A stretch of DNA of 64,000 nt, taken from assembly GCF_007828215.1 (NCBI RefSeq), contig NZ_VIUE01000024.1, positions 40,867-104,866 of the forward strand. The letters run 5' to 3'. Position 1 is the first letter of the stretch. Each line of letters opens with the position of its first letter. Under the pieces are notes generated by a model, which saw nothing but the letters and a program-made list of their open reading frames with translations, did not search any database and had not been told where the DNA came from. Both the position numbers and the translations under genes were made by a program. Source of the stretch: Pseudomonas sp. SJZ074 (GTDB lineage Bacteria; Pseudomonadota; Gammaproteobacteria; Pseudomonadales; Pseudomonadaceae). Positions 52,358 to 62,323 of the stretch are shown in pieces.

Positions 52358-53185
52358 TCAGGATCCGATCATCCATTTCGCCAGCCCATGCCGTCCGCTG
52401 ACACCAAGCTTGGCGGCGGCGCGTTTGAGGTAGGTTTCGATGGAACTGTTTTTGACCTGCAGCTTTTCCGCTATTTCCGGGACGGTACCGCCTGCCAGGA
52501 GTCCCAGGCAGACCTCTTTTTCCCGCACCGAAAGGGTCACGTCACAAGGGCTCAATCGTTCATCGAAATCCCGTTGCAATTGTGTCTGGTCAGCGATGTT
52601 CAGCGGATGAGACGTAGCGCTGCCCGGGTTCCTGATGGACGACTGCCGATTGAGGTGGGCATGGCGCTCTCCCAGCGGTAGCAGTGTCTCGGAGAGGTAT
52701 TTCAAAAAGGACAGTTCCTGCAGGGAAAAGTCGCGCTGAGCCTGGGGGCGATGCAAGGAGATCACACAGCGGCGATTGCCCTTGCGCGAAATCAGGCTGC
52801 ACTGATGGGAGGTACCCAGGCAGTTGTTGTCCTTTTCATTCTTCATCCGCGCGCCCAGGTGGATCAGTAGGGCGTCGTCCACTTCCAGCACCCGTTTCAC
52901 CAGGGGATGGTCGTTGCGCTGTATCGCGGTGGTAGGGCAGACAGATTGCATCTGCGGGCTTTTTGGCTGGCCTGCATCCCCGAGCAACTGCACATCGAGG
53001 ACCGTCGCCTGGGCATCGTCAATTGTCCATTCGCTCAGTTCGAGCCGACTGACAGGCACCGATGTTTCGATCAGTTGGTGCATGTTGGTCAAAAAACTCT
53101 CGTGTCCGACACTTGAAATCAGCTTCCCTAGCTCCGCGTAGATGTGCGTGTTTTGCGCACCTCCAAAAACCGCATGTCGATTCAT
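52358..53185 (-). CDS. LuxR-type transcriptional regulator of the lipopeptide locus
   Basis: A 275-residue regulator with a C-terminal LuxR helix-turn-helix (LSVREKEVCLGLLAGGTVPE, then IAEKLQVKNSSIETYLKRAAAKLGVSGRHGL, about 210-270). The N-terminal 180 residues show no recognisable autoinducer or receiver domain, as in regulators of Pseudomonas lipopeptide genes (SyrF/SalA group). I prefer the ATG at 53185 because it has AGGA seven nt upstream; 53218 is a longer alternative. Its upstream region shares an ~85-bp block with the rhamnosyltransferase promoter, so it may control itself and that operon. Brabantamide clusters are known to carry LuxR-type regulators. Confidence 0.85.
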   Translation of the reverse strand: MNRHAVFGGAQNTHIYAELGKLISSVGHESFLTNMHQLIETSVPVSRLELSEWTIDDAQATVLDVQLLGDAGQPKSPQMQSVCPTTAIQRNDHPLVKRVLEVDDALLIHLGARMKNEKDNNCLGTSHQCSLISRKGNRRCVISLHRPQAQRDFSLQELSFLKYLSETLLPLGERHAHLNRQSSIRNPGSATSHPLNIADQTQLQRDFDERLSPCDVTLSVREKEVCLGLLAGGTVPEIAEKLQVKNSSIETYLKRAAAKLGVSGRHGLAKWMIGS

Positions 53186-53324
53186 ATGCTTATCCTGCAT
53201 ATCGAAACTGCTTTGCATCTCAGTGACCGTCGACGGAGAAAAATCCGATCGCTTCCTAAAATGCTGAAGCCTTTTCTGGATTTAAGACCTGAGGATCAAA
53301 ATCACCTGTGAATCCATCCACATG

Positions 53325-53409
53325 AAAAACGATTCAGCCGGTGGGACTATTAAGCATTCTCATGTAGGAAAAGTCTGTAAGGGAAAACAGGGACAGTTCG
53401 ACGCTCCTG
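53325..53409 (-). promoter_or_regulatory. conserved promoter block, LuxR-gene copy
   Basis: This ~85-bp segment aligns with 63668-63752 upstream of the rhamnosyltransferase gene in the same orientation. Shared words on the + strand are AAAACGATTCAGCC, AAAAGTCTGT, GGAAAA, GGGACA and TCGACG, with the same order and spacing. On the coding (-) strand it contains TGTCCC, half of the syr-syp box known from Pseudomonas syringae. It lies 107-191 nt upstream of the longer LuxR start. A dyad CTGT-N14-ACAG is present here. Confidence 0.7.
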
Positions 53410-53679
53410 TTTTAGCTGACGATTCCCAGAGAAAACCTCTCTCTTTGCAAAATGCCTGGTCAGTACGGGCATCCGGCCTGACTGACTGATTTTTAAATTC
53501 CTATTAAAAACAAAATGTTACAGATGTATCTGGGTCGTTATCTGGCTCCTGTGCCTGGTTTTCAGCGCCCCGAAAGCACTTTTTTCCCGGGGGAAATGTC
53601 CGGAATTAAAGTTCCAATTCTGTAGGACGCCTCCTATTTTTGAATTTTTTTTCATTTTTTGTCTATGTGTGAGTCGATT
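53410..53679. other. AT-rich intergenic segment between LuxR and FAD-monooxygenase genes
   Basis: About 270 bp with no plausible gene. It is distinctly AT-rich for this genome (TTTTTAAATTCCTATTAAAA near 53490, and an A/T run at 53638-53662). It contains a short inverted repeat TAGGA/TCCTA at about 53623-53636 just after the monooxygenase stop, without a usable T-tract on the coding strand. It may hold the LuxR-gene promoter or a terminator for the biosynthetic operon. Confidence 0.45.
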
Positions 53680-54867
53680 TCAGTCATTGACGTAGGTCGC
53701 GGCCGGTTGTAGGCGGGGTTTGAACGACAGGATGTCGAGGTTCTTCTTGCGCCAACTGCTCTGTGGCGTCAGGCGGAAGTACCATTCCCGGGCCCAGCAG
53801 GCGAATGTCGATTCGGCCTGTTCGATGCTGCTCATGAAGCGTGCTGCGTTGACGATGCCGTTGGCCCGGGGGAGTCGATACGCCTGGTACTGCGTCAGCG
53901 CGCCGCCAAGGTCCGGCGTCTGCGCCAGGCAATCGGCAAGCACCACGGCATCCTCGATGGCCTGTGCCGCACCCTGGCCCAGGCTGGGCAGCATCGGGTG
54001 GGCGGCATCGCCCAGCAGCACCACGTGGCCGTCGCGACATTGCTTTACGGGATGACGGTCCCGGGCGTGCATTTTCAACAGGGCGCTCTCGGGCGTGGCC
54101 TCGATGGCGGCAACCACTTCCGGTGCCCAGCCGGCATAGGCGCCGAGCACTTCCTGTTTGCTGACGTTCAAGGCGTCATCCGCCGCATTGGCGCGGTTGC
54201 AGGTTCCCCACCAGTACGCGTGGCCATCCCCTACGTCACACAACCCGAACCGTTTGCCGCGGCCCCAGTAATGCGCCACGTAGCCCTCGGTCATCATCGG
54301 ATGATGCAACGGCGTGACGGCCAGCCAGGCGATATAGCCCGAGGGGCGTGTCGGAGTCTCGCCGAGCATCTGCCGGCGGATGACCGAGTTCAGGCCATCG
54401 GCGCCGATCAGCAGGTCAGCCTCCTGGCTGCTGCCATCTTCGAACTGCACCGTTACGCCATCCGGGCGATGGCTGTAGCCCACGCAGCGCAACCCGGTGA
54501 CCAGGCTGTCCGGCGTGAGCTGCTGGGCCAGGGCACGCAACAGCAACGGGCGCTGGATATTCACATTGGCGTGACCCAATTGTTCGCCGACCTCATGGAT
54601 CGGCATGCGGGTGATGGGCTCGCCGTTGTGCTTCTTGAAGAAAAAGTGCCGGATCGCCTGGCCCGCCTGTTCCACCGGAACGTGGGCATCGATCGAATGC
54701 AGCGCCGCCATGGCATTGGCCATGATCGACAAACCGGTGCCACCGGTGCGCAGCGTCTGGGCCGCTTCGAAGACTTTGACCTGCCAGCCCGCTCGTTGCA
54801 GGGCAATGGCCGCGGTCAGTCCACCGATACCGGCGCCTGCCACGATGGCTTTCCTGGGTTGTGTCAT
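53680..54867 (-). CDS. braC: FAD-dependent monooxygenase, BraC-like
   Basis: A 395-residue flavoprotein hydroxylase of the PHBH/salicylate-hydroxylase fold. It has the FAD dinucleotide motif GAGIGGLTAAIALQRAG (about 10-26), GADGLNSVIRRQ (GADG, about 157) and GDAAHPMLPSLGQGAAQAIEDA (GD motif, about 287). In the brabantamide pathway BraC oxidises the NRPS-bound or released dipeptide in a Baeyer-Villiger-like step that leads to the bicyclic carbamate. It is third in the operon, 97 bp after the NRPS, with a short palindrome between. Assignment rests on the gene set. Confidence 0.82.
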   Translation of the reverse strand: MTQPRKAIVAGAGIGGLTAAIALQRAGWQVKVFEAAQTLRTGGTGLSIMANAMAALHSIDAHVPVEQAGQAIRHFFFKKHNGEPITRMPIHEVGEQLGHANVNIQRPLLLRALAQQLTPDSLVTGLRCVGYSHRPDGVTVQFEDGSSQEADLLIGADGLNSVIRRQMLGETPTRPSGYIAWLAVTPLHHPMMTEGYVAHYWGRGKRFGLCDVGDGHAYWWGTCNRANAADDALNVSKQEVLGAYAGWAPEVVAAIEATPESALLKMHARDRHPVKQCRDGHVVLLGDAAHPMLPSLGQGAAQAIEDAVVLADCLAQTPDLGGALTQYQAYRLPRANGIVNAARFMSSIEQAESTFACWAREWYFRLTPQSSWRKKNLDILSFKPRLQPAATYVND

Positions 54868-54918
54868 GTTGGTTCACCTGTTCCGTGGTGCTATTCACTT
54901 GAGGTTTGTATGAATCAT

Positions 54919-54948
54919 TGTGGCGAGGGGATAAATCCCCTCGCCACA
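54919..54948. repeat. GTGGCGAGGGGAT-family palindromic repeat inside the biosynthetic operon
   Basis: Perfect inverted repeat with arms TGTGGCGAGGGGAT and complement, between the NRPS stop and the monooxygenase start. It is the only copy of this family found inside an apparent operon here. It could shield the 7.3-kb NRPS mRNA or lower monooxygenase expression. Confidence 0.88.
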
Positions 54949-54964
54949 GATCAGTTTTGATCAG

Positions 54965-57900
54965 CTAGACCATCGCCGCGATTGAGCCCGTATGTGTGGC
55001 CCGGGCCGCGTCCATGCGTGAGCGGATGATCTCGCCCACCCGCTCGATGTACGGCTCGCGCATCATGGTCAGGTGGTCGCCTTCCACGGCCACCCGCTGC
55101 ACCTGGGGCGCAATCGTCCGCCAGCCGCGATACGGGTCGTGGAAGGCCGTGCCCACCAGCTCATGGGGCGCCTGCAACACGTCGGGCAGCTCGACATCCG
55201 CGGCGAACAGCGTGATCGGCAGGTCCAGCGGCGGGAAGCGGTAGCCCAGCAGCGATTGCCAGTTGGCATGGAACACCTGGAACAGTTGCGTCAAGGCGGT
55301 CCGGCTGATGTTGTTGTCGAAAATGCCTTGCTCGATACCGTGCTGCTTGATCGCATCGAAGGCGTCCGCGTCGCTCATGCAGGAGAAGTCCAGGGCCTGG
55401 TAGTCGTATTCCTTCTGGCCGTCGCCGCTGAGCAACTCCCACATGAACCAGTTCATGAATTCGCTGCGTTCTATCCGGACCTCGCCCTGTTTGACGCGCA
55501 CGATGGTGTCCAGCAGGAACACGTTATGCAGGCGCCGTCCGCGTCGCCGCAATTCGCTCGCCAGCTCGTAGGCGACGATGCCGCCATAGGACCAGCCGCC
55601 GATGTTCAGCGGGCCCTGGGGCGCGACCTGTTCAATGGCATCCGCGTAGCAAACGGCCTGGGCCTGCACCGATTGCAGCGGCTCACGGGCGTCCCAGGTT
55701 CCTGGTGCTTGCAGCGCATAGAGATGAACCTGGTCTTTGAGCGTCCGGGCAAGGGCGGCGTAGCACAACACATGCCCGCCGATGGGGTGGACCAGGAACA
55801 GCGTCGGTGCCCGGCAGGCATTCTTGAAGTCCACCAGCGCACCGGTGTCGGAAGACGCGGCTTCGGTTCGCTGCAGGACCTGGGCGAATTCGGCAATGGT
55901 CGGGGCCTGGATGAAGTCGGACAATGACGGCTCCAGCCCCTGGTGCCGGGTCAACATGGCAACCAGCTGCACGGCCTTGAGGGAATTGCCGCCGAGTTCG
56001 AAGAAGTTGTCGTGCACGCTGATGTCTTCCAGGCCCAGGGCTTCTTGCCAGTAGGCTTGCAGCAAGTCCTCCGTGGCATTCCTGGGCCCAGTGAAGGGGC
56101 GCAGCAGGGTGGTTTGCACCTCGATCTTCTGCAGTTGCCGGCGATCGATCTTGCCGGTGGGGCCAAGGGGTATCCGCGCGATGCCGACCAGGGTGTTCGG
56201 CACCATGTAGTCGGGCAACGCCAGGCGCATTTCGGCCTTGAGCCGATCCAGGTCCGGCTCGCGCCCCGGCATGGCCTGGACGAAACCCACCAGATAGCGA
56301 CTGCCATCCGCTGCCGCCTTGTCGATGACCGCCACCTGCTGGATGTCGGCGCCGAACCGGCTGGAGCCGAGCATGGCCACTTCGATTTCCCCCAGTTCGA
56401 CCCGATAGCCGCGGATCTTCACCTGCGCGTCGCTGCGGCCCTGGTAAACGAGATCGCCCGAAGGCAGGTAGAAACCGATGTCGCCGGTTTCATAAAGACG
56501 CCGGGTCTTGCCTTCCAGCTGGCGATAGATGAAGCGCTCGTCAGTCAGGTCAGGTCGACTCCAGTAGCCGTTCGCCAGGCAGATGCCTTCGACGAACAAG
56601 TCTCCCGTGACCCCGACCGGGCAGGCGTTGCCCGTGGCATCCAGGACATGTATGCGGACCCCGTCGATGGCCGCGCCAATCGGCGGCATGCTCGGCCAGG
56701 ACGCGGCGGCACCCTCCAGTCTCAGGCGGGTGACCACGTGGGCTTCGGTTGGACCGTAGTGATTTTCCACTCGGCAGTCGTCGAGGCCGTCCAGCAGGTT
56801 GCGGATCTCGGCGGTGATCTTCAGCTGTTCGCCGGCCACGCTGATCTGGCGCAGCGAGACGGGGCGGATATCCAGTTGCTGGGCGACTTCCGCCAGCCCC
56901 TGGAAGGCGACGTAGGGCAGGAACAGCCGATTGATGTCCTGCGACTGGATGAATTTCAGCAGCCGGATGAAGTCGTAGCGCAGCCCTTCATCGATCATGG
57001 CCAGCTCTGCGCCGCCGCACAGAGTGGAAAAAATCTCCTGGAACGAGACGTCGAACGAAATAGGCGAGTACTGCAGGGTCTTCAACGCTATACCGACGTC
57101 CTGCTGGCGATTCTGCCAGAGCACCAGGTTGGTCAATGCACGGTGCGGCATGGCCACGCCCTTGGGGCGTCCCGTCGAGCCCGAGGTATAGAGCAAGTAA
57201 GCGTTATCTTCGCCGGCAATGCCTGCGGCAATGGCGGCGACCAGCTCATGGCCGCGCGCTAGATCGTTGTCGAACCCGGCGGCCACTTCATTCCAATGCC
57301 GTTTGACCGTCTGGCCGGCCAGGGCGGTGGCCAGGGTGGCCGACGCGTCGGCGAACAGCAGCAGGCTCGGCCGCGAGTCTTCGAGAATCAGCCGGATACG
57401 TTCATGGGGGTAGCTCAGGTCGATCGGCACATACGCCGCGCCGGCCTGCACCACGCCGAGCAGGGCGACGATCAGTTCGGGGGAGCGGGGCATCATGATC
57501 GCCACCCGGTCACCCTGGCCGATACCCTGCCGGTGCAGCCAGCTCACCAGTTGCGCGCAGCTGTCGCTCAGTTGGCGATAGGACAAGCGGGTCTGCTCGA
57601 AGCTTACGGCGATCTGTTCGTCGTAATGCTCCAGGCTGTCCAGCAACAAGCTCGACAGATTGTCATGGGGCATTGCCGTGACCGCCGTCGGCATGACCTG
57701 GACGGGGGCGGGCAGCCAGGCCGGTATGCTCGGCGTGGAGCCGGGTCCGGAAATCATCAGCTCAAGGGTACGCAGCAGGTAATCGGCGTAGGCCTCGACC
57801 TGGCTGGTGGCGACCCGCGCCGTGCAGTAGTCCATCTTCAACATCAGCGAACCGTTGGCGGGATGCCGCCCCAGGGTGGTCAGCAGGTCATAGTTACTGG

Positions 57901-60900
57901 CTTCCGTGGTGTCCCATTCGGTGAGGATTTCCTCATCCTGCGCCAGCATGTCCTTGAGCACGTAGAAGTCGACGTAGTTGAACACCACGTCCAGGGCGAC
58001 GGAGGTTTCGCGATGGATCAGTGCGAATGGATAGCGCCGATGAGCGAACACCTGCTGCTCCTGGGCCATCAGCGCGCGGATCACCTCGAGCCAATTGCGG
58101 CCCTGGGTGTTGAAACGGATGGGCAGGGTATTGAGGAACAGGCCCAGCACCGAGGCCGCATCTTCGAACTCCGGTCGCCCGTGGCTGATGACGCCACACA
58201 GCACTTCCGTCTGGTTGGAAAGGATGGCTTGGGCGAACCCGTGGGCTGCCAGCAGGACGGCACGCAGCGGCAGGTCGTGGACGTGGCAGAACGCTTCCAG
58301 CCGCGCCAGGTCGGCCGGAGGCAGTTCGCGCCAGGCCGAGCGGTGCGGAGCCGGATCGGGGGCGACCACGGAGACCCAGCTGGTCATGGACGCGGCGGGT
58401 GCGTCGCGCAGGTAGTCGCGCCAGAAGTGCCGGTGGACGTCGGACGCCATGGCGTCCAGTTCCAGGACGGCAAAGTCGGCGGGCGTGGTCGTCAGCACGG
58501 GCAGTGCGTCGGTATCGGGTTCCGAGGTATAGAGCGTGATCAGGTCACGCATGAGAGTGGCGACGCTCCAGCCATCGAGAATTGCATGGTGGAAACTCAA
58601 CACCAGGTCGATTTCCCGGGCCGCGACAAACACACAGAACTGATACAGCGGCGCCCGTTGCCAGTTTTCGCGGTAGCGCTTGCGCGCTTCCACATAGGCG
58701 GCAATCGCCTGGCCCCGTGCTTCGGCGCTCAGCGACACGGCGTCGACGATCTGCACCGGCGGCTCGACGCTTGAGTGAATCCTGGCCATGGGGGTTTCGG
58801 CGTGACCGATGTCGAACGACATGCGCAATGCCGGATGACGGCGGATCAACGCACGGCAGGCCCGGTCCCAGGCAAGTGGATCCCAGCGCAGGCGCAGGCG
58901 GTAGCGGAAGATGTCGTGATAGATCGCCGAATCCGGATGCATCATCGAGTGATAGATCATCCCGACCTGCAGTTGCGAGGCGGCAAAAACATCCTCGAAC
59001 TCACCTTCGCTGGCCAGGCGGATCGCCTCCGGCACCTGGGCGAAGGGTGCGACATGGGCCGAGGGCAACAGGTCCGCCGACGCGACGGTTTGCGCCTGCA
59101 GGCCCTGAGCCAATTCAGCGATGGTCGGGTTCTGATAGACCTGCGCCAGTGTCAGGGCAATCCCTTGTTCACGGGCCTTGATCTGCAAGTGAATGACTTT
59201 CAGGGAGTCGCCGCCGAGCATGAAGTAATTGTCATGGACGCCGGGTATGGGGCGTTGCAGGTTGTCCGCCCAGAGTTCGGCCAGTGCCTGTTCCAGGGCG
59301 TTGCGCGGCGCGGTCGTGTCGGTGCTGCCGAAGGACTGCTCAGGTTCAGGCAGGGCCTTGCGGTCGAGCTTGCCGTTGGCGTTCAAGGGCAATTGTTCGA
59401 GTTGGATCAGGTGCCGGGGCACCATGTAGTCGGGCACGTGCTGGCGCAAGGTTGTACACAGGGCCTGGGGTGACAGCACACAGCCAGGCTCGCCCACCAG
59501 GTAGGCGCTGAGGCAGGCATCGCCGTCGGTTTCCTGGCGCGCAATGACCACGACTTCCTTGACGCCTTCGCAAGCCGCCAGGTGAGCCTCGATCTCACCG
59601 AGTTCGATACGCAGGCCACGGATCTTTACCTGGAAATCGTTGCGGCCCAGGTATTCGATGCTGCCATCGGGCAGCCAGCGACCGAGGTCGCCGGTCTTGT
59701 ACAGGCGCGCTTTCGGGTCGGCCTGGAACGGGTCGCGGACAAACCGTTCGGCGGTCAGTTGTTCACGGTTCAGGTAGCCCCGGGCGACTCCGATGCCGCC
59801 GATGTGAAGCTCGCCGGCAATGCCCGGCGGCAACAGTTGCAGGTTGGCGTCGAGGATGTACAGCTGGGTATTGGCGATCGGCCGGCCGATGGGGACGATG
59901 CCCGGGTGTACATCGGGCCGGCAATGCCAGGCCGTCACGTCGATGGCCGCCTCGGTGGGGCCATAGAGGTTGTGCAGCTGCACCCCTGGCAGGCGCTCGA
60001 AAAAGCGCGTCTGCAACGCATGGGGCAAGGCTTCGCCACTGCACAGGACTTTTTCCAGGGCTGGCAATGGTTGCGCCGTGACCTGATCGAGGAACACCTG
60101 CAGCATCGACGGCACGAAATGCAGCAGGGTGATGCCGGCGCTGGTCATGATCTCCAACAGGTAGCGGGGGTCCTGGTGCCCGCCGGGAGCGGCGACCACC
60201 AGTTGCGCGCCACTGAGCAGCGGCAGGAAGAATTCCCAGACGGACACGTCGAAACTGAACGGGGTTTTTTGCAGGACGCGGCTGTGCTCGTCGACCTGAT
60301 AGGCGTCGCGGGCCCAGAGCAACCGGTTCACCACGCCGTCATGCTGGTTCATGACGCCTTTGGGCAGGCCGGTGGAGCCGGAGGTGTAGATCACGTAGGC
60401 CAGGTGCCGGGGCGTCAAGCCAAGGGCGACGGCGTCCGGGTTATGCTGCGGTTGCCGCGACAGTTGCTCGAGATCGGTGTCCAGGCACAGCACCGGCAAG
60501 GTCACGGCGGGCAGGCTGCCGAGCAACACGCGGGTGGTCAGCAGGGCGCTGGGAGTGCTGTCGCTCAGCATGTGGTTCAGGCGGTCGGCGGGATAGCCCG
60601 GGTCCAGCGGCACGTAGGCGCCGCCCGCCTTGAGAATGCCCAGCAGGCCCACCACCATTTCCAGGCTGCGTTCCAGGCAGATGGCGACCCGCGCGTCGGG
60701 GCCGATACCTGTTTCGAGCAGGGCGTGGGCCACCTGGTTGGCCCGTCGGTTCAGTTCATCGTAGGTCAGCGTCCGGTCTTCGAAGCGTACCGCCGTGGTT
60801 CCGGGACGCGCGGCCACCTGGGCTTCGATCAGTTGATGAAGCAGTACGTCCCTGGGGTAGTCGACCGGGGTGTGGTTCCATTCATGCGCCACCCGGTAGC

Positions 60901-62230
60901 GCTCGACAGGCGGCATGATGTCGAGGGCGTTGACCGGTACTTCGAAATCATCGACCACGGCGTGCAGCGCGGTCATGAAGCGCTGTTGCAGGGCCTCGAT
61001 CTGTGCCGCGTCGAACCAGGCCTCGTTGTAGATGAAGTGCATCCACACGTCGTCGTCCGGCGCGGCTTCGCGAATGTGCATCGCCAGGGGCATCTGTTCG
61101 TAGCCATTGCTGAGCTTGACCGGCTGGGCGGGCGCGGATCCGTACCAGGTGTCCTGGTCCTGCTCGTAGGACACCACCAGGTCGAACAATTGCCGCCGGC
61201 CTGTGTTTTGCAGGCCCAGCTCACGGTTCAGTTCGCTCAACGGATAGCGTTGATGGCGATAGTCCTGCTTGAGTGTCAGCGCGATCCGGGTCACCAACTC
61301 ACTGAAACTCAGTTCGGTGCCCAGGCTCAGGCGCACCGGGCTCATGCCGACGAACAGGCCGAAGGTGGCCTTGTGCGTGGCATTGGCGCGGTTGAGGACC
61401 GGCATGCCGATCACAATTTCATCGCGTTGTGCCGTGCGCGCGAAATAGCTGTAGAGCAGCCCTACCATGGCGTGGAAAACCGTCGCCTGTCCGCAGGCCT
61501 TGGCCCGTTCTCCGAGACGATTGTAGAGCGCCCGCGGCAAGCGCCAGGCGTGGTTCTGGCTGGGGGCCAGGCGTTGCTCGAATCGACCGGGGTGACGGGG
61601 TGCGAGCAGGGGTTCTGGCACGCTGCGGTATTTGTCCAGCCAGTACTGGCGCTGTCGCTGGAAGACCGGTGAGGCCTTGTCGTTCTTCTGCTGTTCGACA
61701 TACGCCTGGTAGGTCGGTGCCGGCAGCGGCGCTTGCGTCGGGTCCAGTGCGGCGGTGTAAGCCTGGCTGATGGCCCGGCCGATCATGGCGAAGGACCAGC
61801 CGTCGATGATCAGGTGGTGACAGTTGACGAAAAAGTAATGGAGGTCTTCGCGAACCTTGATCAGGTCCGTGCGAAACAGCAATCCGCCGTCAAAGGAAAA
61901 CGGCGTTTGCAGGTTGGCTTGCAGCAAGGCCAGGGCGTTGGCCTGCGGATCGGCTGCTGTCGAGACATCGTGCAAGGTCAGCGATGCGCTGGCCGATTCC
62001 AGGAAGCGCTGTCGCGGCAGGGGGTGCTCCGCCGAGCCGGGTACCAGTTGAATGCGCAGGGCGTCGTGGCGGCTGATCACTTGATCGATTGCCTGCTTCA
62101 ACCTTGCGGCGTCGACCGGGCCGTTGATGCAGGCATACCCGCCAATGTTGTACAGCGGGCTGTCGCCGTGCAGCACTTGATCCAGCCAGATGTCCAGTTG
62201 TGGGGCAGTCAGCGGGTAGAGCGCGTCCAT
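54965..62230 (-). CDS. braB: two-module non-ribosomal peptide synthetase (C-A-T-C-A-T-TE), BraB-like
   Basis: A 2421-residue assembly line. C1 (HHLIIDG near 140) would attach a fatty acid as a starter domain. A1 (YTSGSTG near 616) shows specificity residues D-V-W-H-L-S-L-I-D, the serine code. T1 has GGDSLK near 1005. C2 has HHAILDG near 1215. A2 (YTSGSTG near 1681) reads D-V-Q-F-S-A-H-V-V, proline-like apart from Ser at the fifth position. T2 has GGNSLK near 2078, and a thioesterase with GWSYGG near 2213 releases the product. There is no epimerase domain. An acyl-Ser-Pro product matches BraB of the brabantamide pathway. The start at 62230 has AAGGA; the ATG at 62296 lacks a ribosome site. The product needs a phosphopantetheinyl transferase from elsewhere. 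Confidence 0.9.
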   Translation of the reverse strand: MDALYPLTAPQLDIWLDQVLHGDSPLYNIGGYACINGPVDAARLKQAIDQVISRHDALRIQLVPGSAEHPLPRQRFLESASASLTLHDVSTAADPQANALALLQANLQTPFSFDGGLLFRTDLIKVREDLHYFFVNCHHLIIDGWSFAMIGRAISQAYTAALDPTQAPLPAPTYQAYVEQQKNDKASPVFQRQRQYWLDKYRSVPEPLLAPRHPGRFEQRLAPSQNHAWRLPRALYNRLGERAKACGQATVFHAMVGLLYSYFARTAQRDEIVIGMPVLNRANATHKATFGLFVGMSPVRLSLGTELSFSELVTRIALTLKQDYRHQRYPLSELNRELGLQNTGRRQLFDLVVSYEQDQDTWYGSAPAQPVKLSNGYEQMPLAMHIREAAPDDDVWMHFIYNEAWFDAAQIEALQQRFMTALHAVVDDFEVPVNALDIMPPVERYRVAHEWNHTPVDYPRDVLLHQLIEAQVAARPGTTAVRFEDRTLTYDELNRRANQVAHALLETGIGPDARVAICLERSLEMVVGLLGILKAGGAYVPLDPGYPADRLNHMLSDSTPSALLTTRVLLGSLPAVTLPVLCLDTDLEQLSRQPQHNPDAVALGLTPRHLAYVIYTSGSTGLPKGVMNQHDGVVNRLLWARDAYQVDEHSRVLQKTPFSFDVSVWEFFLPLLSGAQLVVAAPGGHQDPRYLLEIMTSAGITLLHFVPSMLQVFLDQVTAQPLPALEKVLCSGEALPHALQTRFFERLPGVQLHNLYGPTEAAIDVTAWHCRPDVHPGIVPIGRPIANTQLYILDANLQLLPPGIAGELHIGGIGVARGYLNREQLTAERFVRDPFQADPKARLYKTGDLGRWLPDGSIEYLGRNDFQVKIRGLRIELGEIEAHLAACEGVKEVVVIARQETDGDACLSAYLVGEPGCVLSPQALCTTLRQHVPDYMVPRHLIQLEQLPLNANGKLDRKALPEPEQSFGSTDTTAPRNALEQALAELWADNLQRPIPGVHDNYFMLGGDSLKVIHLQIKAREQGIALTLAQVYQNPTIAELAQGLQAQTVASADLLPSAHVAPFAQVPEAIRLASEGEFEDVFAASQLQVGMIYHSMMHPDSAIYHDIFRYRLRLRWDPLAWDRACRALIRRHPALRMSFDIGHAETPMARIHSSVEPPVQIVDAVSLSAEARGQAIAAYVEARKRYRENWQRAPLYQFCVFVAAREIDLVLSFHHAILDGWSVATLMRDLITLYTSEPDTDALPVLTTTPADFAVLELDAMASDVHRHFWRDYLRDAPAASMTSWVSVVAPDPAPHRSAWRELPPADLARLEAFCHVHDLPLRAVLLAAHGFAQAILSNQTEVLCGVISHGRPEFEDAASVLGLFLNTLPIRFNTQGRNWLEVIRALMAQEQQVFAHRRYPFALIHRETSVALDVVFNYVDFYVLKDMLAQDEEILTEWDTTEASNYDLLTTLGRHPANGSLMLKMDYCTARVATSQVEAYADYLLRTLELMISGPGSTPSIPAWLPAPVQVMPTAVTAMPHDNLSSLLLDSLEHYDEQIAVSFEQTRLSYRQLSDSCAQLVSWLHRQGIGQGDRVAIMMPRSPELIVALLGVVQAGAAYVPIDLSYPHERIRLILEDSRPSLLLFADASATLATALAGQTVKRHWNEVAAGFDNDLARGHELVAAIAAGIAGEDNAYLLYTSGSTGRPKGVAMPHRALTNLVLWQNRQQDVGIALKTLQYSPISFDVSFQEIFSTLCGGAELAMIDEGLRYDFIRLLKFIQSQDINRLFLPYVAFQGLAEVAQQLDIRPVSLRQISVAGEQLKITAEIRNLLDGLDDCRVENHYGPTEAHVVTRLRLEGAAASWPSMPPIGAAIDGVRIHVLDATGNACPVGVTGDLFVEGICLANGYWSRPDLTDERFIYRQLEGKTRRLYETGDIGFYLPSGDLVYQGRSDAQVKIRGYRVELGEIEVAMLGSSRFGADIQQVAVIDKAAADGSRYLVGFVQAMPGREPDLDRLKAEMRLALPDYMVPNTLVGIARIPLGPTGKIDRRQLQKIEVQTTLLRPFTGPRNATEDLLQAYWQEALGLEDISVHDNFFELGGNSLKAVQLVAMLTRHQGLEPSLSDFIQAPTIAEFAQVLQRTEAASSDTGALVDFKNACRAPTLFLVHPIGGHVLCYAALARTLKDQVHLYALQAPGTWDAREPLQSVQAQAVCYADAIEQVAPQGPLNIGGWSYGGIVAYELASELRRRGRRLHNVFLLDTIVRVKQGEVRIERSEFMNWFMWELLSGDGQKEYDYQALDFSCMSDADAFDAIKQHGIEQGIFDNNISRTALTQLFQVFHANWQSLLGYRFPPLDLPITLFAADVELPDVLQAPHELVGTAFHDPYRGWRTIAPQVQRVAVEGDHLTMMREPYIERVGEIIRSRMDAARATHTGSIAAMV

Positions 62231-62323
62231 GTTCGTCGTCCTTTTCAAAGCCACACGGAAAAACGGCTGGCGTTCTTCTGTCGGTGGCTGTTTCATCCAT
62301 GATTACGCTGGGCAATACTTGCC

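Noticed and set aside
53370..53400. A complete syr-syp box upstream of the LuxR gene
   Set aside because: Only the TGTCCC half is clear; the second half (GGGACA on the same strand at the proper distance) is missing, so I report only a conserved block.
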